Source: Streptomyces griseochromogenes
Lineage (GTDB): Bacteria; Actinomycetota; Actinomycetes; Streptomycetales; Streptomycetaceae
DNA: 64,000 nt
Direction of reading: 5' to 3'
Assembly (NCBI RefSeq): GCF_001542625.1
Contig: NZ_CP016279.1
Location: forward strand, 7,192,001 to 7,256,000
The position numbers and the translations under genes were made by a program. Of this stretch, positions 8,567 to 17,492 are shown piece after piece; position 1 is the stretch's first letter; each line of letters opens with the position of its first letter. Below the pieces are notes generated by a model. That model saw nothing but the letters and a program-made list of their open reading frames with translations, made no database searches and was not told the origin of the DNA.

Positions 8567-9169
8567 TCAGCTCACCGAGTCGAGAAGCCGGGCGGTGTGC
8601 ATCCGCCCGGCGTACTCGACGAGGCGGATCAGCACCTCCTTGCCGGAGTCCCGGTCGCGAGCGTCGCACAGCACCACAGGTGTCCCCCGGTCCAGGTCGA
8701 GGGCCCGGGAGACGTCGTGGGCGCCGTAGGCGCGTGCCCCGGTGAAGCAGTTGACGGCCACCACGAAGGGGATGCGACGGTGCTCGAAGTAGTCGACCGC
8801 CGGGAAGCAGTCCTCCAGCCGGCGCGTGTCGGCGAGAACGACGGCACCGAGGGCTCCCTGCGAGAGTTCGTCCCACAGGAACCAGAAGCGGTCCTGTCCC
8901 GGTGTGCCGAACAGGTACAGGGAGAGGCCGGAGCGGATGGTGATGCGCCCGAAGTCCATGGCGACGGTGGTGGTGACCTTCTGGTCCACACCATCGGTGT
9001 CGTCCACCAACTGCCCGGCCTCGCTGAGCAGTTCCTCGGTACGCAGCGGCCGGATCTCGCTGACGGCCCCGACCAGGGTCGTCTTGCCGACACCGAAGCC
9101 GCCGGCGACCAGTATCTTCAGCGCCAGGGCCGACATGTCGCCGGAGGCGTCGCTGTGCTCGGAAGCCAT
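8567..9169 (-). CDS. cvnD: Conservon GTPase CvnD
   Basis: A 200-residue small GTP-binding protein, last member of the conservon. The P-loop is GGFGVGKTTLVGAVSEI near residue 24-30; switch region TTVAMDFGRI; G3 motif appears as GTPGQDRFWFLW; ADTRR and VAVNCFTGA occupy the place of the base-recognition loop, where the usual NKxD is degenerate as in other CvnD/MglA-like proteins. It should cycle on CvnB and act downstream of the CvnA kinase. The ATG at 9169 follows GAAAGAAG; 197 bp separate it from cvnC, so it may have its own start signal. Confidence 0.9.
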   Translation of the reverse strand: MASEHSDASGDMSALALKILVAGGFGVGKTTLVGAVSEIRPLRTEELLSEAGQLVDDTDGVDQKVTTTVAMDFGRITIRSGLSLYLFGTPGQDRFWFLWDELSQGALGAVVLADTRRLEDCFPAVDYFEHRRIPFVVAVNCFTGARAYGAHDVSRALDLDRGTPVVLCDARDRDSGKEVLIRLVEYAGRMHTARLLDSVS

Positions 9170-9366
9170 GATCACTTCTTTCGGGAAGGCCGGCTGCGGT
9201 CGGGGCCAAGGTGGTCGGGACAGGAAGTCAGCATCATGACAACTTCGGCACCCGTTCGGGGGATCGGACCGGAATGCATCTGATGTGACCGTGTCGCGCC
9301 CGGTTGGTTGCAAAAGGCGCGCCAAACGGAATGCCGTGAGTCGTCCGATGGGTTGTGAACGTTCAT

Positions 9367-9777
9367 CTACAGCGCCCGCAGCCCTTCGATGACCTCGTGC
9401 AGGATCCGCTCGTCCGGCAGCTGGGCCGGGGGAATCGGGCGGCTGATGGTGACGCAGCCCAGTTCCAGGAGGTCGCCGAGGAGCACTCGCACCACGCCCA
9501 CCGGCAGGTCGGCGCCGGCCGCGAGTTCGGCGACGGACTGCGTCTCCGTACGGCACAGGTGGACCAGGGCCCGGTGCTCGGGACCGAGCGCGGTGTCGTC
9601 CACGGCCGGTGCGGCGGGGGCGAGGGTGACGAGGGCGATCAGGTCGAAGCGCACTCCGATGGGACCCGGCTGGGTGCGTCCGCCGGTCATGGCGTAGGGG
9701 CGGACCAGGGGCCCGGCCTCGCCGTCGTACCACTGGCTGCCCTGTTCTCGCGGGCCGCCGGTCGGGTGCTCGGTCAT
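9367..9777 (-). CDS. cvnC: Conservon DUF742 protein CvnC
   Basis: A 136-residue DUF742 protein. Family motifs are LVRPYAMTGGRT, DLIALV, LGPEHRALVHLC, SVAELAAGADLPVGVVRVLL and DLLELGCVTISRP, with a winged-helix-like C-terminal half. In conservons it associates with the CvnA kinase and CvnB/D, but its biochemical role is unclear. The start at 9777 is 19 bp after the cvnB stop behind GGAAGG, supporting co-transcription. Confidence 0.9.
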   Translation of the reverse strand: MTEHPTGGPREQGSQWYDGEAGPLVRPYAMTGGRTQPGPIGVRFDLIALVTLAPAAPAVDDTALGPEHRALVHLCRTETQSVAELAAGADLPVGVVRVLLGDLLELGCVTISRPIPPAQLPDERILHEVIEGLRAL

Positions 9778-9796
9778 GGGTGCCGCGCCTTCCGGC

Positions 9797-10234
9797 TCAT
9801 CCGAAGGCGGGCGGCTGGACCGCGATGCGCGGCGCTGTGCGAAGGTGCTCGCCCACGCGCTTGACCAGGCGTGCCATCTCGTAGGCGACCAGGCCGATGT
9901 CGGCGGTGACCGCGGTGAGCACGGCGAGGCAGGAGCCCTCGCCGGCGGCGGCCACGAAGAGGAAGGCCTCGTCCATCTCCACCATGGTCTGGCGTACGCC
10001 GCCGGCCCCGAAGTGCCGTCCCGCGCCCTTGGCAAGACTGTTGAAGCCGGACGCCACGGCGGCGAGGTGCTCCGCGTCCTCGCGGGCGAGGCCGGTGGAA
10101 GCGCCGACGGCCAGGCCGTCGTTGGACAGCACGACGGCGTGCCGCACCTCGCTCACCCGTGTCACCAAGTCGTCCAGCAGCCAGTCGAGTTCGCCGGACC
10201 GCTGGGGGTCCCTCATGTTCGGGTCCTGGATCAT
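9797..10234 (-). CDS. cvnB: Conservon Roadblock/LC7 protein CvnB
   Basis: A 145-residue Roadblock/LC7 protein. Motifs LDWLLDDLVTRVSEVRHAVV, LSNDGLAVGASTGLAREDAE and GRHFGAGGVRQTM match the family. Its ATG overlaps the cvnA stop (ATGA) and follows AAGGAG, so translation is coupled to the kinase. An alternative in-frame ATG lies six codons later at 10216. Known CvnB proteins bind both CvnA and CvnD. Confidence 0.93.
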   Translation of the reverse strand: MIQDPNMRDPQRSGELDWLLDDLVTRVSEVRHAVVLSNDGLAVGASTGLAREDAEHLAAVASGFNSLAKGAGRHFGAGGVRQTMVEMDEAFLFVAAAGEGSCLAVLTAVTADIGLVAYEMARLVKRVGEHLRTAPRIAVQPPAFG

Positions 10235-12744
10235 GCCGGATCTCCTTCGGTGCTGTCGCTGCCCGTTTCGGGATCCGGGGCGGCGGCGCGGCCGGGACGC
10301 GTGCCGCCACCACGCACCCAGCCGTCGCGGTAAGCCGTCATGCGGTCCCGTACGAGTTCGGGGGTGCGCCGGTCGTCGGCGCGCGGGGTGGATTGCTGAA
10401 CCGGTTCTTCGGGGCGCTGACGACGGAGTTGAGGTGCGAGGCTCGCCTGGCGTACACGGCGCGGGAGGTCGTCGGTGGGCTCGGAGTCGTTCGGTGAGCG
10501 GTGCAGCCTCAAAGCGGTGACTCCGGGGGGCGGGGGTTCCTGCGCGGGCGTCGAGGAGGCCGGGGTGGTGGCCGCGAGGGCGGGCCGGCCGGACTGCCTG
10601 TCGACCGCGGACGGTGGCCGGGGCGCGTCGGGCACGCGCGCGTATTCGGGTTGCCGCTCCGGGCGTTCCTGCGTCTCCTCGTGTGCGGGGCGTTGCGCGG
10701 ATCCGGTGTGCAGCAGGGCGGTCGGCAGGAGGACGACCGCGGTGGTGCCTCCGTAGGGGGAGGTGCGCAGGTGCACCTTGATGCCGTGCCGGGAGGCCAG
10801 CCTGCTGACCACGAACAGTCCGAGGCGGTCGCTGTCGAACAGATCGAGGGCCTCGGACTGCTCGATCCGCCGGTTGGCCTCCGCGAGCGTCTCGGCGCCC
10901 ATACCGAGGCCCCGGTCCTCGACTTCGAGGGCGTAACCGTTGCCCACGGGTTCGCCGGTGACCCGTACGCGTGTGTGGGGCGGCGAGAACTGGGCGGCGT
11001 TCTCGACGAGTTCGGCCAGCAGATGAGTGAGGTCGGCCACGGCCGTGCCGATGACGGACGCCTCCGGGAGCTGGCGCACCTCCACGCGCGCGTAGTCCTC
11101 GATTTCGGACACGGCGGCGCGTACGACGTTCGTGAGGGACACGGGCATGCGCCAGGCCCGGCCGGGTGCCGCTCCGGAGAGGATGATCAGGCTCTCGGCG
11201 TGGCGCCTCATCCGGGTGGTGAGGTGGTCGAGGCGGAAGAGGTCGCTCAGCTCGTCGGGGTCGTCGGAGCGACGCTCCATGCTGTCCAGGAGACTGAGCT
11301 GGCGGTGGACCAGCACCTGGCTGCGCCGGGCCAGGTTGACGAAGACACCGGAGATGCCGCTGGCGAGTTCGGCGCGCTCCACCGCGGCGTGCAGGGCGGC
11401 GCGGTGGACGGTGGTCAGGGCCTCCGACACCTGCCCGGTCTCGTCCTCCGCCGGTGGCCCGGCCGGTGCCTCGGCCTGGATGTCGATCTCTTCGCCCGTG
11501 CGCAGCTTCCGCATCGCCGCGGGGAGTTTGCGGCGGGCGATCTCCAGGGCGTCGTTGCGCAGGCTCACCAGCTCGACCACGAGGGCCCGTCCGATGCGGA
11601 CGGAGATGACGAGCGAGGCGGCGACGGCGGCGAGGCCGAAGAACACGGCGGCGCCCGCCGGGCTGAGCAGGCCGCGCGCGACCGGGTCGGCGCGGCCCGC
11701 GACGGCACGCCCGCTGTCCGCCGCGATGCCCCCCATCACGTCCCGCACGCGCGCGTGAGCCGCGCTCCAGGCCGTCGTCGGTGCCGCGTCGATCGCCTTG
11801 GTGCCGGGGCCGGCGGCGAGGATCTTGTCCTCGGTGGTGGTGAGCGAGGTGTACGCGGCGCTGCCGGCGAGGTCGCGCCAGTCGGTGCGCTGGTTGCCGG
11901 GCAGGTCGGCGACGGCGGCCTCGGTGAGGGTGCGGCGTGTGGCGACAGCTGCCGCGAAGAACCGCAGCCGATCGCTCTGCAGGGCACCGGCCGGGCGCGT
12001 GCTGCCGAGGACGGCGTCCTCCTGGGCCAGCGCCTCGGCGGCGCGGGAGAATTCGAGCAGTACGCGCGCGTCGGAGCCGATGTCGGCCTGCTGGATGCCG
12101 GTCAGGGCCCCGTCCACCAGGAAGGCCGTATCGATCGTCTCGGTGTACCGGGTGAACGCTTCGCGCCAGCCGGCCCTGCGGTCGAGTACGGAGGTCCGCA
12201 GGGCGCGCAGGTCCTCGGCTCCTGTGACGAACGTCCGGAGGCGCTCGGCGACTCCGGCGGGGAGTTCCTGGCTGTCGGCGACGGTGCTGTCGGCGCCGAG
12301 CCGCAGCCCGGCCACCGCGCGGTCGGTTCGGGCGGCGAGTCCGCGGAGGTCGCCGCCTCCCGCGTCCGGGGCGGCGGCGTAGCGCACGGCAGCGGCCCGC
12401 TCGGTCTGCAGGGCGGTCACGGCCACGGCCACCGGGGCGCGCAGTTCGGCATCGACTCGCTGGGACTGGCGCAGCCGGGCGATGTCCTGGGCGGTGCTGA
12501 CGGTGGCGTACGCCCACAGGGCGAGCAGGGAGACGACGGGCACCATCAGCAGGCAGACCACCTTCGCCCGTACCGTGCGGGGCCGCAGGCGCCAATGGCG
12601 CGTGCGCGGCGGCGCGTTGTCCGGTGGCGTGCCGAGGAGGCGTTCCGTGTCCTCCTCGGCCGGTGGTCCGGCGTGGGCACGGCGGCCGCGCGGTGGGAGC
12701 GACTCCGGGGTGCCGGCGTTCGGGGTGCTACGGGGTGGGCGCAT
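10231..12744 (-). CDS. cvnA: Conservon sensor histidine kinase-like protein CvnA
   Basis: An 837-residue membrane sensor. A Pro/Arg-rich cytoplasmic leader precedes a first membrane helix near residues 61-80, an extracytoplasmic helical nitrate/nitrite-sensing (NIT)-like domain about 85-355, a second membrane helix near 361-380, a HAMP-like linker, then an ATP-binding domain with N-box ELVENAAQFS near 578-587, G-box EDRGLGMG near 609 and DSDRLGLFVVSRLA. A canonical phospho-acceptor H-box is not obvious, as usual for CvnA. The Pro-rich C-terminal 150 residues are low complexity. The start has GAGGAGG immediately upstream. It opens the cvnABCD operon. Confidence 0.92.
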   Translation of the reverse strand: MRPPRSTPNAGTPESLPPRGRRAHAGPPAEEDTERLLGTPPDNAPPRTRHWRLRPRTVRAKVVCLLMVPVVSLLALWAYATVSTAQDIARLRQSQRVDAELRAPVAVAVTALQTERAAAVRYAAAPDAGGGDLRGLAARTDRAVAGLRLGADSTVADSQELPAGVAERLRTFVTGAEDLRALRTSVLDRRAGWREAFTRYTETIDTAFLVDGALTGIQQADIGSDARVLLEFSRAAEALAQEDAVLGSTRPAGALQSDRLRFFAAAVATRRTLTEAAVADLPGNQRTDWRDLAGSAAYTSLTTTEDKILAAGPGTKAIDAAPTTAWSAAHARVRDVMGGIAADSGRAVAGRADPVARGLLSPAGAAVFFGLAAVAASLVISVRIGRALVVELVSLRNDALEIARRKLPAAMRKLRTGEEIDIQAEAPAGPPAEDETGQVSEALTTVHRAALHAAVERAELASGISGVFVNLARRSQVLVHRQLSLLDSMERRSDDPDELSDLFRLDHLTTRMRRHAESLIILSGAAPGRAWRMPVSLTNVVRAAVSEIEDYARVEVRQLPEASVIGTAVADLTHLLAELVENAAQFSPPHTRVRVTGEPVGNGYALEVEDRGLGMGAETLAEANRRIEQSEALDLFDSDRLGLFVVSRLASRHGIKVHLRTSPYGGTTAVVLLPTALLHTGSAQRPAHEETQERPERQPEYARVPDAPRPPSAVDRQSGRPALAATTPASSTPAQEPPPPGVTALRLHRSPNDSEPTDDLPRRVRQASLAPQLRRQRPEEPVQQSTPRADDRRTPELVRDRMTAYRDGWVRGGGTRPGRAAAPDPETGSDSTEGDPA

Positions 12745-12792
12745 GGCCTCCTCGCTCGGGACGTGGGTCGGGGCTCCGGGGCCGGACTCCCG

Positions 12793-13566
12793 CTAGCGGG
12801 CGGCGCTCTGGACGGGCCGCTGGGCCGAGGCGGACGCCTGGCGTTCGTCGGCCGTGGGCGAGAGGGCGACGAAAGCCGAGGTGAGGAACAGGTAGGACCC
12901 GAGGCCGACGGCGAGGGGGAAGATGAACTGCATCGCCGTGGCCCCGGGCAGCTCCTGGCCCGAGGGGGTGACACGCACGCTCACCGCGAACATCCCGGTG
13001 TAGTGCATGCTGCTGACGGCCGCCCCCATGACGAGCGAGGCGACGGTGACCGCGACGGGCGACTTGATGTTGAGCCCCGCCCACAGGGCCGCGGTCGCCG
13101 CCACGACGGCGATCAGGACCGAGAGTCCGACGAGGACGGGGTCGTAGTGCACATGACCATGCAGCCGTACCGCCGCCATGCCCAGGTAGTGCATGCTGGC
13201 GACGCCCAGCCCGGTGGTGAGCCCGCCGAGCAGGAGTGCCCGGTTGCGGTCCCGGCTGTAGCCGACGGCGAAGACGCCGGCGCAGACGACGACCACGGCG
13301 ACGACGAGGCTGAGGATGGTCAGCGGTACGTCGTAGCGGATGTCGGTGCCGCTGACACGGAAGCCGAGCATGGCCACGAAGTGCATGGTCCAGATGCCCG
13401 TCCCGATCGCGGAGGCGGCGGTGAAGAGCCAGTTGCGGCGCGACCGGCCGGTGGTGCCGAGCGCGCGCACGGTGCAGCGCAGTCCCAGTGCGGCACCTAT
13501 ACAGGCCATGACGTACGACAGCACGGGGGTCAGCCAGCCGAAGGCGGCGTGGTCCAGGTGTCCCAT
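12793..13566 (-). CDS. MHYT-domain membrane sensor protein
   Basis: A 257-residue integral membrane protein with about seven transmembrane helices and three MHYT-type repeats: TMHFVAMLGF, SMHYLGMAA and SMHYTGMFA. In this family the Met/His pairs near the membrane face are thought to bind copper and sense gases such as O2, CO or NO. No GGDEF, EAL or kinase output domain is attached. It lies just upstream of cvnA on the same strand, 48 bp from its start, so it could supply a signal to the conservon; that link is inference. Confidence 0.9.
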   Translation of the reverse strand: MGHLDHAAFGWLTPVLSYVMACIGAALGLRCTVRALGTTGRSRRNWLFTAASAIGTGIWTMHFVAMLGFRVSGTDIRYDVPLTILSLVVAVVVVCAGVFAVGYSRDRNRALLLGGLTTGLGVASMHYLGMAAVRLHGHVHYDPVLVGLSVLIAVVAATAALWAGLNIKSPVAVTVASLVMGAAVSSMHYTGMFAVSVRVTPSGQELPGATAMQFIFPLAVGLGSYLFLTSAFVALSPTADERQASASAQRPVQSAAR

Positions 13567-13718
13567 GGCCCCGGGACGCTAGCCGGGGCAGGGGCGCACG
13601 AAGGGGGCGCATTTCGAAAGGTGTTGGAATATGACACAGAAAGGCGATGGAACGATCGCGTCCCGCTCGAACATGCGCGCAGCAGGGTCCCCCGTGCCAG
13701 TGAGGGATCATGCGGAGC

Positions 13719-14318
13719 ATGAGCGACGACCACACACACGTACAGGAGTTCTTCACCGCGCGCGCGGCCGACTGGGACAGCAGGTTCCCCGACGACGGCC
13801 CGGCTTACGCGGCCGCCGTTGCCGACCTGGGGCTCCGTCAGGGCGACCGCGTGCTCGACGCGGGCTGCGGCACGGGCCGCGCCCTGCCGCCGTTGCGTGC
13901 CGCCGTAGGGTTCTCCGGGACGGTGACCGGGGTGGATCTGACCCCGGCCATGCTCCAGGCCGCCGTACGGGCGGGCAGGGACCGTGACGGACGGCTGCTG
14001 CTCGCGGATGTCGCCGCGCTGCCGCTGAGGTCCGGATCCCTGGACGCCGTGTTCGCGGCGGGCCTGATCGCGCATCTGCCGCGCCCCTCCGAGAACCTGT
14101 GCGAGCTGGCCCGCGTGGTGCGGCCAGGTGGCACGCTCGCGCTGTTCCACCCCATCGGCCGGGCCGCCCTGGCGGCTCGTCAGGGACGGCAGATCACCCC
14201 CGACGACCTCCGGGCCGAGGCCCGGCTCGGCCCGCTCCTCGCCCGCTCGGCGTGGCGCATGACGTCGTACGTCGACGAGCACGACCGGTTCCTCGCGCTG
14301 GCCGTTCGCGAGGCCTGA
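13719..14318 (+). CDS. Class I SAM-dependent methyltransferase
   Basis: A 199-residue UbiE/Methyltransf_11-type enzyme. SAM-binding motif I is VLDAGCGTGRAL, acidic loop TGVDLTPAML, and later LADVAALPLRSGSLDAV and ARVVRPGGTLALFHP. The substrate cannot be inferred. Two closely spaced ATGs (13710 and 13719) are possible; the second has a GGAG and yields MSDDHTHV. It is divergent from the MHYT gene. Confidence 0.88.
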   Translation: MSDDHTHVQEFFTARAADWDSRFPDDGPAYAAAVADLGLRQGDRVLDAGCGTGRALPPLRAAVGFSGTVTGVDLTPAMLQAAVRAGRDRDGRLLLADVAALPLRSGSLDAVFAAGLIAHLPRPSENLCELARVVRPGGTLALFHPIGRAALAARQGRQITPDDLRAEARLGPLLARSAWRMTSYVDEHDRFLALAVREA

Positions 14319-14331
14319 CGACCGGGATGGG

Positions 14332-14990
14332 TCAGCCCCGTCCCACGACGGCTGCCGCGAAGGCGTCGGGGTTGTCGAACATGACGTTGTGCCCGGCGCC
14401 CGGCACCGTCACCACACGGACTCCGGCGGCTTCCAGGTCCTCCCTGCCCTGGAGTTCCCCGCTGTGCTCGCCCTGAAGGTAGACGCGGTCGATCGTGAGG
14501 CCTTCCAGCATCGTGCGCATCACGGGGTCCGAGCCGCGACGGAGGCCGACGGCACTGCGGTGCAGAGCGCGCGGATCGGCCAGCCTCATGGTGGCCGCCC
14601 ACAGCGGGCCGACCGCGTCCAGCACGCGCGCGTAGCGCTCTTCGACGAACTCGTCCTCTTCGTAGGCGGCGATTCCGCTGCTGGCGGCCGTCGACGGTGG
14701 GAAGGCGTCGAGGTTGGCCTCCGTGAGGACCAGCCGGGAGACGAGATCGGGCCGCCGGTGGGCGAGCACGACGGCGACGGCGCCGCCCATGCTGTGCGCG
14801 ACCAGCTCGGCACCGGCGACGGCGGCCTGGTCCAGTGCGACCGCGACAGCGTGGGCGTGCTCGTCCAGCGTGTAGCCGAAGTGCTCGGGCCGGTCGCTGG
14901 TGCCGTGCCCGGGCAGGTCCACGAACAGGCTGCGCCGGCCCGCGAGTTCGGGGCGGGCCGCGATGTGCGCGCCGGCCCCTGCGCGCCGAG
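14332..14990 (-). pseudogene. Alpha/beta hydrolase, 5' end missing
   Basis: The minus-strand frame carries VDLPGHGTSDRPEHFGY, the nucleophile elbow AHSMGG, and a C-terminal GAGHNVMFDNP with the catalytic His, a standard alpha/beta hydrolase (esterase/lipase-like). Upstream in frame it still reads family-like (AARPELAGRRSLFV) and then breaks near 14985-14990. The first strands with the HG oxyanion motif are gone. A GTG at 14920-14922 could start a 196-residue product, but this lacks the oxyanion hole, so the gene is most likely inactive. Confidence 0.65.
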
Positions 14991-15104
14991 GAGCTGGACG
15001 ACCCGTTCCGGCGCGGCATCCTCACCATCGCGCGCGCCACGAGCCGGGCCGAACTCGCCTGGCTGCGCGACACGCTCAGGTCACTCGAGGACGTCGTCCG
15101 CTGA
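14985..15104 (+). pseudogene. Orphan gene 3' fragment
   Basis: The plus-strand frame ending at TGA 15102-15104 reads RAEELDDPFRRGILTIARA then TSRAELAWLRDTLRSLEDVV, a plausible amphipathic C-terminus, possibly of a small regulator. Upstream of 14985 the same frame is the antisense of the hydrolase and is not protein-like. Its 5' part is missing at the same point where the hydrolase loses its own, so a rearrangement breakpoint lies here. Confidence 0.4.
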
Positions 15105-15109
15105 GGCGT

Positions 15110-16073
15110 CCGGGTGCCGGACCGGACAGCCGCCCGCCCCTGGGACCTGGCATGTACCCGGCCCGGCCCGCCGGTGGCCGTTCGGGTAGCCCCTGACCTC
15201 CCAGTTCTGCCGTGCGAAGTGCGGCGAGCGGCGCGGCGGCGGCAGTCGGACCAGCCGGCCGAGCACCCGCACGGCGCGGCGCACGAGCGCGCGGGCGGCC
15301 GGACCCGGCGGCTCGTAGCGGAAGGCGCGCAGCAGCGGCGTCGAGCAGGGCGCGTGTCGCCGCGCGCAGCAGAGGTGCCATCGGGCGCGGGTACCAGGAC
15401 GCCATCAGGTCGAGCCTGGCGTCGGAGACCCGCCGAGCCTGCTCGTCCCACGCCAAGTGGGCCTCCTCGTAGGCGTCGACGAGGGTTTCGAACTCCTCGT
15501 AGACCCCGGGGATGACGGGATACCCATGCGCCGGCCGAGCATGCGGTAGTACTCGGTGGCGGCGACGATCTCGTGCCGGGACAGACGACGCCGACCGTAG
15601 GTGTCGATCCAGCGCCTCGGCATCACGACGAACAAGGACAGCACGTAGCGCATGTCGTCGTCGCTGATGTCATAGTTTCGGTGCATCTGGTTGATGCGGC
15701 GGATCGCGGTCCTGCCCTCCGGGGTGCCGGAGCCGTGCTCCACGACGGCGTCGAGGAGCAGCACGGTGTCGTCTTAGCGCTTCTGTGTACGTTCGGTCAG
15801 CTCCGCCGTCCGCGCGAGCAGCCGTCCGATGCCGGGGACGGCGTAGGTGCGGTACAGCGCCAGCTCAAGGGCCCGTGCGTAATCCCACGGAAATTCGAAC
15901 GCCACACCGAGCCGGTAGACGTACAGGCCATCCGCCACCGGGTCCATCCGGCGGATCTGCTCGAGCCGAGCGAAGCGCTTCACGGCGCCGCCAGCCTTCT
16001 GCCACAGAAGCTCCAACTCTACGGAGAACAGCGCGCGTTGAGCGATGGGGGACGGCCCTTTCAGGGGCAACAT
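15110..16073 (-). pseudogene. Oxygenase MpaB family (DUF2236), multiply disrupted
   Basis: Homology can be followed across three frames. From ATG at 16073: LPLKGPSPIAQRALFSVELE through LARTAELTERTQKR, then an in-frame TAA at 15774-15776 that replaces the expected Tyr, then DDTVLLLDAVVEHGSGTPEG, INQMHRNYDISDDDMRYVL and TEYYRMLGRRMGIP. A frameshift near 15520 is followed by LAWDEQARRVSDARLDLMA, and another near 15330 by AFRYEPPGPAARALVRR and SPHFARQNWEVRGYPNG. These are hallmarks of the MpaB-like latex-clearing/oxygenase superfamily. One nonsense and two frameshifts indicate a decayed gene. Confidence 0.8.
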
Positions 16074-16260
16074 GGTGCACGTGTTCGACTTGACGCGCAT
16101 ATGCACCACCCGTTCCCGCACCTCCCCGCACGCGAAGGCATCCGGGGCGGGCACGCACACAACATGTTCGAAGCCGCAGCCGCCTGGGAGGCGGCCGGCA
16201 CGGATGACGATCAGGGGCGGGGTCGGGAAGGCGGCGACCCGGGTGCCGCCGCAGGCTCGG

Positions 16261-16411
16261 TCACTCGGGGTGTGCGAGACGGCGCACCGGGCCGTCCTCG
16301 CTCTCGCCCGGGAACACGACGAGTCGCTTCGGGCGGCGGTTCGCGATCTCCACAGGCTCTCCACGGGTTGCCCACGGCCCGAGGGGGGACACCGCACCGA
16401 GTGGTGGTCAT
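16261..16411 (-). pseudogene. Possible small gene or remnant upstream of mpaB
   Basis: An ATG at 16409-16411 follows a GGGGGCGAA site and starts MTTTRCGVP; after an apparent frameshift the reading EPVEIANRRPKRLVVFPGES and EDGPVRRLAHPE runs to TGA at 16261-16263. The second half is protein-like, but the family was not recognised and the frame change makes an intact gene unlikely. The rest of 16074-16525 holds nothing identifiable. Confidence 0.25.
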
Positions 16412-16525
16412 TTCGCCCCCGTCCAGGTGGAAACCTGCAGCTCCGCGTGGTGTGAGGAGTCGTGACAAGCGCCTTCCGCTCGCACTAGGGTGCGCGCCGT
16501 TGGACGAACCACTGGGGAGGCACGG

Positions 16526-17392
16526 ATGGCCGGGACGGACGATGAGGCCGTCGCAGCCGCGGACGAGGCGCTGTATGTGCTCACGGCGGTACTGCTGACG
16601 CCGGCGCAGTTTCCGAGCGTGCTGGGCGACGACTATCCGGAGGCATGCGCAGCGCTGGATCTGGCACCGCGCGCCGACGGGTACGGCCTGGTGCTCGGGC
16701 AGGACGGTGACGGCGCCCGCTGGACGGTCGTCATCGACGACGTCTCGCTGGTCGCCGTGGCGATCGCCTCCTGGGACTGCGGGATGGAGTACGAGCTGTC
16801 CCCGGACGAGCGCACGGTTGTGGCCGCCTTGCCGGGCTGGCCGCTGGCGGTCGCCGTCGCCGCACCCGGTGTACCCGCGCCGCACGACCCCGGCCCGGAG
16901 ATCGCGGACGGACCCGCGCTGACCCCGCCGGACACCAGCTCCTGGGGACCCGCCCAGCGGCGCCTGGGCGCCGACGAGATAGCGCTGCAGTGGGCGGTGT
17001 GGAGGGAGCAGATCGGCGACGACTACTTCCCCTCACCCGAGGAGGGGCCGGCCGGCACGGAGGCCGGTGCGGAGGCCGGTGCGGAGGACTCGGCGGCCGA
17101 CGAGGAGAGCGCGCCGAAGGGCGGCCACCGGGGCGTTCGCCGGGTGCTGGCGGAGATGCACGCCTACGTCGACTCGCCGCCGCCGCTGGGCCGGGTGCGC
17201 TCGTCGTTCGCCCCGGGCGACGCCCGTACGCTGCGCGCCGACGGACCCGGATGGTCGATGGTGGCCCGCACCGACGACATCGCGTTCGTCCTGCTGGACG
17301 AGGAGCCCGGCGAGGTGCTGCCCGTGGGCCGGGGCCCGGAACTGCCAGGGCTGCTGGAGGCGCTCGACAAGATGGCCGTGCGGCCCAGTTGA
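16526..17392 (+). CDS. Conserved hypothetical protein
   Basis: A 288-residue soluble acidic protein of a type common in Streptomyces; no known domain recognised. The N-terminal half contains DEALYVLTAVLLTPAQFPSV and VVIDDVSLVAVAIASWDCGM, the middle is an Ala/Glu/Gly-rich linker (about 175-205, with GAEAGAEDSAADEES), and the C-terminal domain includes MHAYVDSPPPLGRVRSSF and WSMVARTDDIAFVLLDEEP. The ATG at 16526 is preceded by GGGAGG; an in-frame upstream ATG-less extension is not needed. It ends in a strong bidirectional terminator. Confidence 0.75.
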   Translation: MAGTDDEAVAAADEALYVLTAVLLTPAQFPSVLGDDYPEACAALDLAPRADGYGLVLGQDGDGARWTVVIDDVSLVAVAIASWDCGMEYELSPDERTVVAALPGWPLAVAVAAPGVPAPHDPGPEIADGPALTPPDTSSWGPAQRRLGADEIALQWAVWREQIGDDYFPSPEEGPAGTEAGAEAGAEDSAADEESAPKGGHRGVRRVLAEMHAYVDSPPPLGRVRSSFAPGDARTLRADGPGWSMVARTDDIAFVLLDEEPGEVLPVGRGPELPGLLEALDKMAVRPS

Positions 17393-17393
17393 A

Positions 17394-17436
17394 CCCGCGG
17401 GGGCCGCGCCCTGCGTATCGGCGCGGCCCCCGCGGG
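17394..17436. terminator. Perfect 17-bp inverted repeat, bidirectional terminator
   Basis: CCCGCGGGGGCCGCGCC at 17394-17410 pairs perfectly with 17420-17436 across a 9-base loop. It starts just after the stop of the hypothetical gene and lies between convergent genes, as expected for a shared Rho-independent terminator without a U tract, common in Streptomyces. Confidence 0.85.
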
Positions 17437-17492
17437 CTCCGAGCGAGCCTGCGGCCGTCCCGGCGATCGGTCCCGGGCCGATCGCCGGTCGC

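Noticed and set aside
10501..13722. Very long plus-strand open frame (over 1,000 codons) opposite cvnA and the MHYT gene
   Set aside because: It is the mirror of well-supported minus-strand genes with known domains; its composition (Gly/Arg/Ala/His-rich, no domains) is that of antisense GC-rich DNA.
14835..15104. Intact plus-strand gene at 14835-15104
   Set aside because: Only the part after about 14985 is protein-like; the first half is antisense to the hydrolase.
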